Both the position numbers and the translations under genes were made by a program. Shown here piece after piece: positions 1 through 10,615 of a stretch of 64,000 nucleotides of DNA (position 1 is the stretch's first letter; each line of letters opens with the position of its first letter). Below the pieces are notes generated by a model. The model had not been told where the DNA came from, searched no databases, and worked only from the letters and a program-made list of their open reading frames with translations. This stretch comes from Euclidia mi (taxonomy: Eukaryota > Arthropoda > Insecta > Lepidoptera > Erebidae): the NCBI GenBank assembly GCA_944739405.2, contig OX123187.2, positions 43,752,394 to 43,816,393 on the forward strand, read 5' to 3'.

Positions 1-175
1 TTTACGTCTGTAAATATACATATGTGAGACCCAAGATTAGGTGGCAAAATGATTTGAAACTCTATAATGCAGAGTAGACAACAACAGCTCTCGATAGAGA
101 GAGGTGGAAAGAGGGTAGGGAGGCCTTTGCCCTGCAGTGGGACTGGTTAGGCTGTAAATAAATAATAATAAAGTG
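1..175 (+). mobile_element. 3' end of a non-LTR retrotransposon (LINE), fragment
   Basis: One forward frame reads like the extreme C-terminus of a LINE ORF2. It has an RWQNDL motif, then DRERWKEGREAFALQWDW, a form seen at the end of RTE/BovB-type reverse transcriptase ORFs. A stop codon interrupts it near position 85, so it is dead. It ends with a normal stop followed by an AT-rich (aat)n-like tail near 160-172. The 5' part lies outside the window or is lost. Family assignment is from motif resemblance only. Confidence 0.6.
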
Positions 176-299
176 TCATGTAATGAGCGGCACGTCAATG
201 TGCAGGTCAGTGAGTCAGTGACAGCGTGGCGGAGGAGGCAGCAGTTGCGTGCGGCGCTACGTAGCTGTTGACAGTGCCGAGGCGCATCTATGTACCGTA

Positions 300-1010
300 T
301 AACTAGCGACGGGCGCTTATCGAAAAGATCAATTACTGTCGAATTGTTAGGCTCGGGCGCTTGGCGGGTTGTGGCGCGTGGCGCGTGTGGCGGCCAGGGT
401 GCTCGAGGCGCGCGGCGAGCGCCGGATCGATGTCGGGCGGCCGCGCGCGGGACGCACTCCCGCCGGGATGGGGCGCGGCGCCCGACTTTCGCCGAGCTAT
501 TTATAGCATTCAAGCCGCTGACCTATTTCGCTGCAGCGCCGCCGAGGAAGGTCACGGATTCAGCCTGCTCTCTGCCGTCGCGGCGCCATTGTCTTTTCAA
601 CCGAGCTGCAGCGCTTATTAAAGTTGTTGACACTTTGACGGTCCTCTCTGTTTAAAATGCTAGACTTATCTTCGAATTGATTACCTACATATGTCGGCCT
701 ATTACAGAGTTAGCTCGAGAACAAAGATAATAGAAGTATAGGCTAGATTTGTTAAATGAATTGAGGGTGGAAACCTGAGCGTAGTTTTGGTACGTCACGT
801 TATGTTTTCGAATCAGGAGCGATTGTTCGCTTCAAGATGAGTTTATCGTAAGGTCGAAAAGTGAGTGAGTGTCGAGGGAGCACGTAGCGGCGGCGTGGGA
901 GGCGCGTGCCGGCACGTTTACCTGCTTAGTACGCTAATGTGACAGACAAGCCGCGCCGCGCCGCGCCACGTCCAAGCTCTTTGAACCGCCACACGCGCGC
1001 CTGATACATC
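300..1010. promoter_or_regulatory. GC-rich, CpG-dense island; possible promoter or first exon of unknown gene
   Basis: Two visibly GC-rich blocks (about 340-600 and 880-980) stand out in an otherwise AT-rich window. The first contains CTATTTATAG at 497-506, which fits the MEF2 consensus and could also act as a TATA-like box. Open frames exist on both strands, but that is expected in GC-rich DNA, and no protein family is recognisable. It lies downstream of the last visible channel exon on the minus strand. It may be a regulatory element, an alternative promoter or an unrecognised exon. Confidence 0.3.
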
Positions 1011-2320
1011 GCGTTAACCATCTAATGCATCACTGAAAATGAGAACTCGCAAAGCTTGTCTACAACACACAGTATATACGGGAACGTTTTATTTTTGCAT
1101 AATCCTTCTTATATGGTAATCCGCTTACCTCCAACGTTTTTCATCTTACATATCTAAATTGTGTGTGTCTAGCCCGTTCGCTGCGAGCGAGGTTTAATGC
1201 TAGATAAACGACAAACGTGTGCGTCGAGAGCGGGCTATGAACGGATGCTATTTTAAAGTAACCTTGACCCACATCGACCTATGACAAACACTACGAGAAC
1301 TGTACAATATCGCTCGTAGTGATAAATAGTATCCGGCTGTTCATATAGAAGGAGTATAGATTATGCTTACTCGGGTTGCCATACACATTAGTTGAAGTAT
1401 GTCGGGTAGTTGACTAGAATAGGTGGTCCTCCCAAAATTAAAGAGAGTTAGACTACTGTTTACTTTTTCTAATACGTTTTAAAAACCTATTCTTACTCTT
1501 CATCCGAAAGCCTTTCCATCCGGTCCATATTTTAAACAATTTTTATAACTATATCCTTACGGCGGGAACAGCTACGATTACATCGATTTTGACACATTGA
1601 CTTTGACACAACGTACCATTGTTGGTTGAGGCCAAAGAGATTGGATATATACATAGAGGTAGTCCTAGTACTTACAAAATGAACACAATCAACTGACTTT
1701 TAAGATACAATTTAGACAATATTATGCCATCAAATTATATAACCTTAGTGATTTTTCTTTTATAACAGTTCTATCATGATTTTGAATTTAGCCGTATAAT
1801 ATTTATATCGACTTTTCAAGTGTTGTAAAAAATCTTATCGATATGTCTATCCACAGTATTTTATCTCATTATTTTTTAGATTTCCACGTGATAAAGATTT
1901 ATAAAATAAGTGGATTGCTGCAGTATGTCATGGCGAAAATTGGGTGCCTAGAAAGCACCATAGAATTTGTTCCAAGTTTTTTACTGTGGAATGTTTTTAT
2001 AGTATTGGCAGATGGCGCAGACTAAAAGAAAATTATGTGCCAACATTACTCCTCCATTCTAAACGTATCATTGTGAGTGTTTAAATAATTACTTGCTTTT
2101 ACTTTTATTAGGGTAGCAGCGCCAAACAGGAGTCGGATCTTGGGCTCCATTCGATGTCTCGACCAAAGGAATAATTTAATTTTAATATTTTGTTCAATTT
2201 TATTATCAGTGCATAGGGTTCCCACCAAGAACGTAGGGTCCCACAAGCCAACCTCACCTGCAAGTGGTGTACCTGCTTATCAACGGACGAGGCTCTGACA
2301 AACAAAACATCCCGATAAGC
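1011..2320. other. AT-rich DNA, no gene seen
   Basis: Low-complexity AT-rich sequence. The only frame above 60 codons (1843-2025, +) has no recognisable motif. No transposon ends were identified. Confidence 0.6.
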
Positions 2321-2445
2321 GGCATTAGGCTCGCCACCTATTACGTGGGATCAAAAGTCTGGCAAAAAGTGGGCGTTTAATATGCCTCCGTCTACTCCTT
2401 CGGGGAAACAGGCGTGAGCCTATGTATGTATGTTATAAACAGTAT
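2320..2445 (+). mobile_element. 3' part of a tRNA-derived SINE (CTATTACGTGGGA family)
   Basis: It shares with the fuller copies at 18739 and 19655 the blocks 'aggctcgcc', 'ctattacgtggga', 'cttcggggaaacaggcgtga' and the tatgtatgtatg tail. The tRNA head is missing or diverged. Confidence 0.7.
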
Positions 2446-2467
2446 TCAGCCAGCTACCTGTAGTTAC

Positions 2468-2640
2468 ACTGTTGCCACGAAAAGCCACGACACGCTAAGC
2501 GACAAGCGATTTTGATGTTTATTTCTGCAGTTTAGTTCTGCACTGAGTTGACAGCGCCGGTGGTAGAATAGAGAGCGACATGAACATTGAAATCGCTTGT
2601 CGCTCAGCGTATCGCGGCCGTTCGTGGCCAGGCTGTTAGG
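2468..2640. mobile_element. MITE-like element with about 40-bp imperfect terminal inverted repeats
   Basis: The left end (from tgttgccacgaaaagccacg) and the reverse complement of the right end (from aacagcctggccacgaacgg) align for about 40 bp. The inner 'gcgacaagcgattt' is shared exactly. No coding capacity. Short length and inverted ends suggest a non-autonomous DNA transposon; the target duplication was not resolved. Confidence 0.55.
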
Positions 2641-2935
2641 CGACATTCATTCATTTCATAGTTTACCATATCCTTACTAATACCTATTATAAATGTAAGT
2701 GAATTTATTTATCTGTTAAGCTTTCACATTTTGACTACTCAATCGATCATAATAAATAGTTCAATGCACGTTGTTGGGAGTAATGGGAGTACAGAAGGTG
2801 TAAGAAAGGTGTAAGGTACTTTTTATGAATCGGCTTTGGCCTATAAATCAAGCTTCAGGTATCATCAGTGATTGCTAGGGTGGCAAACACAAAGGGTATG
2901 CTTATTTATTTTAATATACTGCTTTGCATTAAAAC

Positions 2936-3784
2936 GTGGCTTTTTTCTTTCTTTACTGTACGCGTGCGACTTCCATAAATGAGACATCTTCTGTTTCTCC
3001 GACAACCAGCACAAAAGCGCCTACGTTAGTTACAATTTCTCCGCCAGTAGGTACAGAAGCGATGAAAATCGTGTGCGCTAAACACTTACGTACAATAGAA
3101 AAACTACAAAAAGACGTTTTTCCCCTTGAGCAGCAACGGTCTAAACGTCTGATGAAAAATAACATTGCTATGAATTCACGTTTACTTGATAGTTTGCAAA
3201 ACGAAAATATCGTGAAGGAGGATTTGATAATTTTAAATCACGTGAAAAATAGCAGTCATCATCCTCTTAGCGTTACCTATCCCAGTTTCAATCTGGGGTC
3301 CGCTTTCTAGTCTAACCGGATTTGGCTAAATATTAGCTTTCCCACGTAGCGACTGCCTATCTGCCCGCCGCAACCCGAAGGGATAGCGATACTCTATGGT
3401 TTAGACTAGTGTCAGTTTATTTAGAAGGTACTGACGCCCTGTAACGACTGTCAAAGATCTTCATGACAACCGGGACCGACGGCTTAACGTGCTCTCCGAG
3501 GCACGGGACAAGCGATAATTAACAATTACAAATTTACAAATACGCACATAACTCTGAAAAGTCATTGGTGCGCGCCGTGGATTCGAACACGCTACCCTCT
3601 GCATGGCAGTCTGTTGATATATCCACTCGGCTATCGCTGCCTCATACGTGAAAAATAGCAGTGTTATTGAAAAATACCTTTCACGCGCGGCTGGTGACAA
3701 AACACGTGAGATAAGCTTGAAGTTAAAAAAAAAACTGCTGTGACGCTTCATTATTATGTGCCACTGAGTACCCATTTGAAACAA
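2936..3784 (+). pseudogene. Possible P-element/THAP9-like transposase relic, interrupted by a SINE
   Basis: The open frame from about 2936 to 3256 encodes a Thr/Ser/Pro-rich start and then a charged, probably coiled-coil segment (KHLRTIEKLQKDV...). A SINE with a 17-bp target duplication sits at 3257-3645. Beyond it the same frame resumes (VIEKYLSRAAGDK) to a stop near 3738. Across the adjoining A-run, a neighbouring frame reads AVTLHYYVPLSTHLK. This resembles the conserved TLHFYSPKAY block that follows the coiled coil in P-element and THAP9 transposases. The THAP zinc finger and catalytic regions are not visible. What is seen: the frame continuity and the TSD. What is inferred: the family, from one short motif. 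It could instead be an unrelated retrogene fragment. Confidence 0.35.
3257..3645 (-). mobile_element. Full-length tRNA-derived SINE with 17-bp target site duplication
   Basis: Read on the minus strand, it starts with a tRNA-like head: an A-box-like 'gatagccgagtgg' near 3638 and a B-box-like 'gttcgaatcc' near 3585. Its body is shared with the copies at 39327-39701 and 12993-13260. It is flanked by the direct repeat acgtgaaaaatagcagt at 3240-3256 and 3646-3662, which proves target-primed retroposition. It lands inside the open frame annotated at 2936-3784. Confidence 0.88.
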
Positions 3785-4005
3785 AAAAATATAGATTCAG
3801 TTTAAAAATGCAAGTTTGTGTAATAATTATATAAATACTATCCATTAACACACAAACTTACGGAATGTATAACATGTACATACTTACTATACTTTACAAG
3901 TCTGTTTGATTTTGAACCTATATTGAAACTTTCTTCGATATCGATAGCGGATTTGCTCAATCACTAAAAAATTAAAAAGTTACGAAATTTGTGTTCAAAT
4001 GGTCT

Positions 4006-4151
4006 TTAGCCCTCACTGACAAACATAGTGCCATCTTCTTCTGGCAACTCTAATTTGTCATATGAGTGAAGCGTGTAGCTATATTCAATTTGTTCATAAA
4101 AATATCGTTCATTCCATGCTTTAGTTATTCTTCTGTGGTTGAGGCAAAGCT
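4006..4151 (-). CDS. Unassigned terminal-exon-like coding fragment
   Basis: On the minus strand an AG at about 4152 is followed by a frame reading LCLNHRRITKAWNERYFYEQ, then a Tyr/Asp/Glu-rich stretch ending TMFVSEG and a TAA at 4008-4006. Composition (Trp, Tyr, Asp, Glu, few low-complexity runs) looks like real protein, unlike the AT-repeat translation upstream of 4152. I do not recognise the family. It has the same orientation as the channel exons and lies about 4.5 kb beyond the last of them. However, no C-linker or nucleotide-binding exon is visible between, so membership in that gene is not supported. It could be a last exon of another gene, a retrogene scrap or chance. No clear AATAAA follows closely. 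Confidence 0.3.
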
Positions 4152-4299
4152 TGTATGTGTATAAACTAACGTGTATATACGTATATAATATATACATATA
4201 TTTACATATGTATAAAAGCCGAGAAGGGAGAGGTGCGGTAACAATCTCTACAGACTTCTTTCGTTTTCGTTCGTTCAATTTCATTGTTCTCCTCATAAA

Positions 4300-6118
4300 G
4301 GCACGTGGGGTTTAGACAACGGTTTCTGAGAACGTATCCGTACTACGTTTATGTGGCTAAAGGAAACCGTCTGTTTTAGGATAAAAAAAAAACTTTGATT
4401 ACTGCGTAGATATTCAAATATCTGTTGTCGTTTGCATTGTTTTTCGCATACCTATATCAATTTTATACACTGTTTTTATTGTTTATATCATGTATATACA
4501 TAATGTACAGTGAATTGAACCATTTTTGATACAGTTCTAATAATCGGAATATTTTGGATGAACGAGTATTTAAATCTCTCAAACAACTGTAACAAAGGTA
4601 TTGTGAAATGATTTAAAATTCAGGTTGCCAATGATTGCGGAATCGCTTGATAATTGGTTACCCACACGGCACAAGGAGACATTCAAAATACGAAAAAATA
4701 TTACTGATACAAAAAGATGCAGTTCCTTGAATAAATAGTAGATTAAGTTTAGTGTCCGTTTAAGGTATTTAAGGTAATATTGCCATTGTATCATGCGAAG
4801 CTGGTTTCTCGTGCATTAAGCTTAAGCATTATGAAATAATTTATAAGTATCTTTTGTTTAGCTTACTTACATTAACCAGAGCATAAAAATATCTCAAGAG
4901 TTGGTCTAGAGTCTGAAGTCATACTATAAAATATGACAACAATCAAGTTCCGATTCCAATTAATATGATCGATATTTCTGTGCTAACATACCTATTATTA
5001 TGAAATCTAAACTGCGCTATTATATGACTTACAATTAATTTAAAGAAAATGATGAATATTCATCAATTTATTTAGTATCTTTATCTGTCGTGCTATTGAC
5101 ATTGATTAACAAAGGAAGAAAAAGCACTAAGAAAAAGAAAATCTGCTCTATCTAGTAAAAAGTCAGAAAATCCAAATATACAAATTCATATAGAAGTCGC
5201 GTATTTATTATACACACACGTCTATTTTAAGGGCGCTTAGTAATACATGTAGGTACGTATATTACAGCACCTGTGTGACCTCGGTTAAGAATAGCGCGTC
5301 CCTCAGTGCGAGAGAGGCTCTATTTAAGTCAGTGGATGGGCAGCCACCTGTTTATTGACATCTTATTGAGACGCCCTACAAAGCGAAAATAGACACCGAT
5401 CGTTATGTGTTAGTATCTTACTTGGTATCTTAGACTATATATATTATGTTGGTATACATTCTGTCAATGCATTATTGGCATTTCTACATGACAGTTTCTT
5501 TTTCTTTTAGTGTGAGTGTGTGGCCAACTATGGTGTAGGAATTTATTGACCTTGAATTTATTGAAAGCTAGAGATCTAAGGATTCTGCGACAGGAACAGA
5601 TACAGACCGCTTTTACTTGCTCTGGTCTAAATCGATTTTATGCAATTCGTTTATTTTCGATGTCTAAAGAAATTCAATTAACAAGATATATTAATTTACC
5701 AATTGAGCTTAAAGTTATGCTAGTTATGCACGGAGCTGCTGATCTTAGTTGTAAAATTTACATTTGAATTAAGGAAAATTATAACTTCTATCTATATAAC
5801 CTAACCTTCTATCTATACATTACTGTCATAGTGGTTTAGGTTGTCACCACCTCGCATGTCCGCGGTTTGTGGTTTGATTCCCACGCGAGCCAACACTCTG
5901 TCTGAGTACACCAGTAAAATTATATTAAACCACAAAAACAATTGAATTCATTGGCATTTACACGATGTTAGCTTTTACGCGGTTTGACTAATTAGGCAAT
6001 ATATTTTCATAATCGAATTCTTTTATGGCATCAGTTAAGTATTACTCGGGATAATAGATCACGAATTAATTATTAACACCTCCATCACTTATGTAAATAA
6101 TAATGTATATTAATGTTA
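4300..6118. other. AT-rich DNA with one SINE-like scrap, no gene seen
   Basis: No coding region is recognisable. Around 5835-5915 (+) a degenerate tRNA-SINE head is visible, with 'agtggtttagg' as A box and 'ggtttgattccc' as B box. The rest is unassigned. Confidence 0.55.
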
Positions 6119-6326
6119 TCTTAATATATAAAATCCTTGCGTTACTGACTGACTGACAGACACGCTACAGCCGAAACTATCGGGCGCAGGAAGCTGAAAT
6201 TTGGCATGTATGTTCCTTGGGGACCGTAGGGGTGCACTAAGAAGGAATTTCCCGAAATTCTCACGGGATCGGCCAAAACGGGTAAATTAAAAAAAAAATG
6301 CAGGCGTAGCTGCTGGCGTCCTCTAG
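6119..6326 (+). mobile_element. Non-autonomous mini-Helitron, copy 1 (208 bp)
   Basis: It begins TCTTAATATATAAAATCC after an A and ends GGCGTCCTCTAG before a T, as Helitrons do (A^TC...CTRR^T) with no target duplication. Near-identical copies at 6432, 15507 (minus) and 61594 share both termini and length. Internal landmarks are 'gactgactgacagacacgct' and 'gaagctgaaatttggcatg'. No coding capacity. Confidence 0.8.
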
Positions 6327-6431
6327 TGATTAATATAACTAATAACCATGTCGTTGATAGAGGTAATTAGTCGCGCATACATTAATAGATAAACTTTGTT
6401 AAACAGCAATGGGTCACACTTATGTAACACA

Positions 6432-6638
6432 TCTTAATATATAAAATCCTTGCGTTACTGACTGACTGACAGACACGCTACAGCCGAAACTATCAAACGC
6501 AGGAAGCTGAAATTTGGCATGTATGTTCTTTGGGGACCGTAGGGGTGCACTAAGGAGGGATTTTCCGAAATACCCACGGGATCAGGCAAAACGGGAAATT
6601 CGAAAATATGTGCGTGCGAAGCCGCTGGCGTCGACTAG
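6432..6638 (+). mobile_element. Non-autonomous mini-Helitron, copy 2 (207 bp)
   Basis: Same family, termini and orientation as the copy ending at 6326, from which it is separated by about 105 bp. The 3' part is more diverged (gtgcgaagccgctggcgtcg before CTAG). Confidence 0.8.
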
Positions 6639-6644
6639 TGTAAT

Positions 6645-6905
6645 AATAATAATAATATTCTACCACATACACACATCAGCACCTAGTCCCAAGCTAAGCA
6701 GAGCTTGTGTTATGGGTACTAGATAATGGATAAACATCCATATTATATACTTATTTTTTGTAAATACATACATATTGTACATAGGAACACCCAGACCAAG
6801 ACAACCATCCATGTTCATGCACAAAAATGTTTGACTTGAGCGGGAATCGAACCCGCGACCATCGGCGTAGCAGTCGCTTACACTCCCGCTGCGCCAACCG
6901 GTCGT
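6645..6905 (-). mobile_element. tRNA-derived SINE with intact A and B boxes
   Basis: Minus-strand head: A box tggcgcagcggg and B box ggttcgattcc, flanking a tRNA-like stem-loop region. A unique body follows, ending in an (att)n tail at 6640-6660. The same family starts again at 63898 near the window end. The long non-tRNA body argues against a functional tRNA gene. Confidence 0.85.
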
Positions 6906-7065
6906 CAAATTGTATGGCATTGTGTATGGCATTTAAGCAGTAAAATACCAACGTAATTATTGTTATGTTTATTGTGGTATGAAAGCTTTCGTCATAATTA
7001 AGGACGCTTTCGAAATATATATATGTACCTCGTACTGTTTATCCGATTTTGCTGATAGGTATACC

Positions 7066-7280
7066 TCTACGTATGGTGACGGATTAAGAATACAGAATGT
7101 CACCATCCCATGGGTGTCGCAAGAGCCGACAGAGGGAGCATATTATGCAGAGAACAGCACTGTAAGAGAAGGAAAACTTGATACAAACCCTATACCAACC
7201 CGTTTGGCCAGCGCGGTATAGTAGGCCAATTCCTCCTTTCAAAGGAGAGGCCTACTCCAGCAGTGGACTGTTAAATATTT
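7066..7280 (+). mobile_element. 240-bp retroposon family with (GAT)n tail, diverged copy
   Basis: One of ten copies of a family that starts CCGTGTGGTGACGGATTAAG. Its middle is 'gacagagggagc' and it ends '...aggcctagtccagcagtgg' followed by ctgatgatgat. This copy has lost the segment after 'caccatccc' and the GAT tail. The 3' end resembles the tail of RTE-type LINEs, so it is probably a SINE or short derivative mobilised by one. Confidence 0.8.
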
Positions 7281-7283
7281 ATA

Positions 7284-8510
7284 ATAGGTATATATATAGG
7301 TGTATTCAGAAAGACCATAAAATTTAAAGCAAATTACAACCATATCGAAAAATATATTCCTATTTTATTACTAGAATTATAATTATAAATCTTAGCCGTA
7401 AACTGTTACTAGGAACGCTAGTCATCTAGAGTAAAGGAACTCTTACGACAAGTATAAATTAATGCAGACTTTGTTATTATTACCATGAACAAGAAATACA
7501 ATAGGTACATTATTTTTTCGTCGCTTTGTATTTTATGCTCACTACTTCTAATACCCGTGTGAGATTTTCACTTGATATCGGGAAGTCTTTTCATCTCCTT
7601 TTGTAGTGATTTATGCTCAGATCAAATAAATTTTCTACCAATTTTATATCTTTCTACCAATAATTAATCCGGATAAATTTGAAGCTTATTTTTTTATAGT
7701 TTCCTAGAGAAAGAAATTATAAGGTTTAAAAATAAAATATTTGGTTTAGCTACCACCAAATATAATTTATAGAAGCATGTTATTTTTAACTCAGTTTGTT
7801 TTGATAACCTTTTAAAATCTATAATTTTAGTACATGGGCTATTTATAGAACCTGAACTTTAGTTATAGGTGGGTGAACATTGTTATAATAATAAATCGAC
7901 ATGTTAGTTTGAATAATTCGAGTAGCGAACACGCAGTGCATACATATTATTATATTTGAGCAGTAGTTTTCAATGCTTTGAAGATCAAGTAAAGGTCAAT
8001 AATTTCAAGTTTCATCAAAGTTTCATAATGCTAGTAGTATGGGTTTCGCAAAGTTTTGCTGGAACCCACACTTCTAACATGATATGGAGAGTTAGTTGGC
8101 TATGGACGTAGGATATCTACGCACCTACATTATGTTTTGTTTCTTGGTAGGTACGCTCAAATGTTTTAACACTTGGCCTATCCTCCAATATCGTATACAT
8201 CGTATAAGAGAGAGAGACCTTCGTAAAATTAAGGAATAAACAAGTTGTAATAGTTATACTTAACTTCATTGTAATCATAATTAATTGAAGTATGTAAGTA
8301 GATTCTATATTGGGGCACCAACACTAATTTATCTCGAACATTGGACATTCCAATCTAGCGGGTGATCTTTTATGAAGACTTTGTAAGACAGGTGGAGCTG
8401 ATATTATAACTATGATGGCTACATAAGGCTAGTATTTTATTTTATTTTCTTTTGATTATCTTTCATTATCTTATTTTATATAAACAATGATACATATTCC
8501 TAAACCTGAA
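7284..8510. other. AT-rich DNA, no gene seen
   Basis: No recognisable coding region, repeat end or RNA gene. A degenerate SINE 3' end follows at about 8520-8575 (+), with 'aaatgtgggtataacatt' and 'agggatacagacgtga'. Confidence 0.55.
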
Positions 8511-8620
8511 ATTCGTAAGGCGAAATGTGGGTATAACATTACAACTCTGCCCACCCTTTCAGGGATACAGACGTGAAGAGGACGATATAACAATACATAA
8601 TAAATCGAACGTGAACTGAC

Positions 8621-8764
8621 CTTGGAACTCCTTCCGCGCGGTGCTGACGGAGGTGACGATGTTGGCGACGTGGCCCAGCACCGTGGCGAACAGCAGCAGT
8701 CCGAAAAGCAGCTGCGCGATCACGAACACGTACTCGCCCTTGCTCCGCGGCCGAGGCAAGTCAC
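8621..8764 (-). CDS. CngL: CNG channel exon: selectivity filter, S6 and start of C-linker
   Basis: A 144-bp exon with acceptor tttag|GTGAC and donor CCAAG|GTCAGT, phase 1 at both ends. It completes the Gly of the pore TTIG motif and continues DLPRPRSKGEYVFVIAQLLF, the S6 helix, then the HVANIVTSVSTARKEFQ gate and C-linker start. That tail is diagnostic of cyclic-nucleotide-gated channels. The residue after TIG is Asp; vertebrate CNGA pores have Glu and CNGB1 has Gly. With the LPRPRSKGEYVFV sequence, this points to the insect CngL subunit. CNG subunits form tetrameric plasma-membrane cation channels opened by cGMP or cAMP. The next exon (rest of C-linker, CNBD) should lie at lower coordinates but is not recognisable in 1-8620. 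Confidence 0.95.
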
Positions 8765-8839
8765 CTAAACATGCACACCCGGTTAATTTACTTTATTTTA
8801 TACTATTCGATATTTTTAGTAGGTACCTATATATTAACA

Positions 8840-9075
8840 TAGCATGGCCAAATGTTGCTGTAAAATTACATCTCTGCCTACCCCTTAGGGGAAGAGGCTT
8901 TACATATAAAAAAATATACTAGCTGAACCGGCGAACTTAACGCTCGGCATAGTTTTTTTATATTTACAATTTTTTTATTAATATAAACCTTCGCCTGATA
9001 ATAACGAAAACACAAAAGAAAGATTTATGAAATTTGGAGCAGTCGTTTGGAAGTTATGCGCGTACTAACATATCG
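8840..9075. mobile_element. Degenerate SINE 3' end followed by Helitron-type repeat fragment
   Basis: 8840-8910 (+) matches the SINE 3' block (catctctgcctacccctta). From CTAG at 8919-8922 a minus-strand 'agctgaaccggcgaac' repeat begins. This is the common lepidopteran Helitron 3' end, here extending to about 9065 ('gaaatttggagcagtcg'). Compare the better copy at 49984. Confidence 0.5.
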
Positions 9076-9079
9076 GTGA

Positions 9080-10205
9080 TGCATTTTTATTTATACCTAT
9101 CGATTAATGTGGAAAACCTTTAGGGGCTCATCCTGCGTCCTAAACAGACGTCTGAACTCTCTCCACTGACTCCAATTACTCAAATGTTTGGCATATTAAC
9201 TAAAAACCGGTGTCTTTCGACGTTCCCGTAGCGAGTAAGGAGTACCGATTCGCTTAACTTGTTGTAAAATTTATTTTAAACGTTCAAAAGCATTATCTTG
9301 AACGGTAAGTGACTTCGAATTTGAATTATAAGATGGCCATGTTTTATTACAAGGTCGAATGTATACGTTCTTTTTTTTTTTTTTTTTTAAATATAGGTAT
9401 GACTCAAAAGCGCAATAAATAATTCCTTCAAAAGGTTTAAACACCCCTCCTGACGTAATAAAAGAAATACTAGATCCGGCACTGTTTTATTACGATATAC
9501 TTTTTAGAGATATTTCACTTGGTCAAATTACTTGGCAATAAAATTTGCTAAAAAATAAAAGGATAAACAACAGAAGCTTTGAGCTCCACGCCTTTAAATT
9601 AATAACAGATGTAAAATCTAATATTGTGTAGCAGGAAGGTCGGATTAAATTAAACAGTAGTACAACACTTGGCGATTCAGGGAGTGAATGTCAAGCTTAT
9701 AACAATGTGGTCGGGCGGTCGGACCGCGTCGGCGCCCGGCCACACCGCACCTTTGTAATTGGTACACAGATTAAAAATCTCCCTCAACTAATAAACAAAC
9801 GTGTTGTGAACATAACACGAGATGTTCGATAAAATACCTAGCTAGTTAACGCTTGTTAGACATGTTTTTATATAGCTTAGTGGTTCTGTAGTGTGCAAGG
9901 TTTGATTTTGAGCTAAGATCACTTCTTCTGCATAAAAACTTGATCTACTTAAGTCATGTCTAAAATATCTCTGTACATTTGAAGCACCGAAATACGTACT
10001 TACTTTGGCTTTTCATTGTACACAGTGGTGAGCAATGAAAAATTAGATGCAATACAATATGATCGCGTAAAATTTCCTTTTATTCTAAGCAAACCACAAA
10101 CAAGATCTTAGCACCAAAAGAAATAATTTAATTTGGGGCCATCGTTCGAAAGTAATGCGATTAAGCCCAAAGATATATACATTTATTATTATTTATATAG
10201 CAGAT
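9080..10205. other. Intronic AT-rich DNA, no gene seen
   Basis: Contains a long T run near 9371 and one short GC-rich patch at about 9707-9755 (gtcgggcggtcggaccgcgt). No coding or transposon termini recognised. Confidence 0.55.
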
Positions 10206-10208
10206 AAA

Positions 10209-10480
10209 AAGCGGCGATAGCCCAGTGGTGAACAAAACGGACTGTCGAGACGATGGTGTCGGGTTCGATCCCCACGTACCCCTGGCACACACCTCTGACT
10301 TTTCGAAGTTATGTGTACATTATAAATTAATTATCACTCGCTTAATGATGTGATCGGTAGATGGCAATAGGCCCCTATCACATTGGGACCGAAACATAAC
10401 TGGCGAAGTGTGGGTGTGTAATGCACCTCTGACTACCCCTTTGGGGATAAAATGCGTGAAGTTATGTTATGTTATATATA
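10209..10480 (+). mobile_element. tRNA-derived SINE
   Basis: Head with A box gatagcccagtgg and B box ggttcgatcccc. The body has 'cacctctgacttttcgaagt' and 'ggcaataggcccctatcac'. The 3' end 'cacctctgactacccctttg' runs into a gttat repeat. A second 3' end of a related SINE lies at about 10540-10615 ('ctctgcctacctcgactgg'). Confidence 0.82.
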
Positions 10481-10615
10481 GAAGATAAAATAAAAGAACA
10501 TAACAGCTACCATGAATGTAGAGGAAGATCGTAAGGTTTATAAGTATAGACGCAAGAGGCGTTCCGTTATCTCTGCCTACCTCGACTGGAAAAAGGCGTA
10601 AGTATATGTATGTTT

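Noticed and set aside
290..655. 121-codon forward and 158-codon reverse frames in the GC-rich island
   Set aside because: Low-complexity Arg/Ala/Gly translations without any family motif; expected by chance in GC-rich DNA.
6660..6951. Reverse frames of 90 and 66 codons
   Set aside because: They translate the SINE body and its flank.
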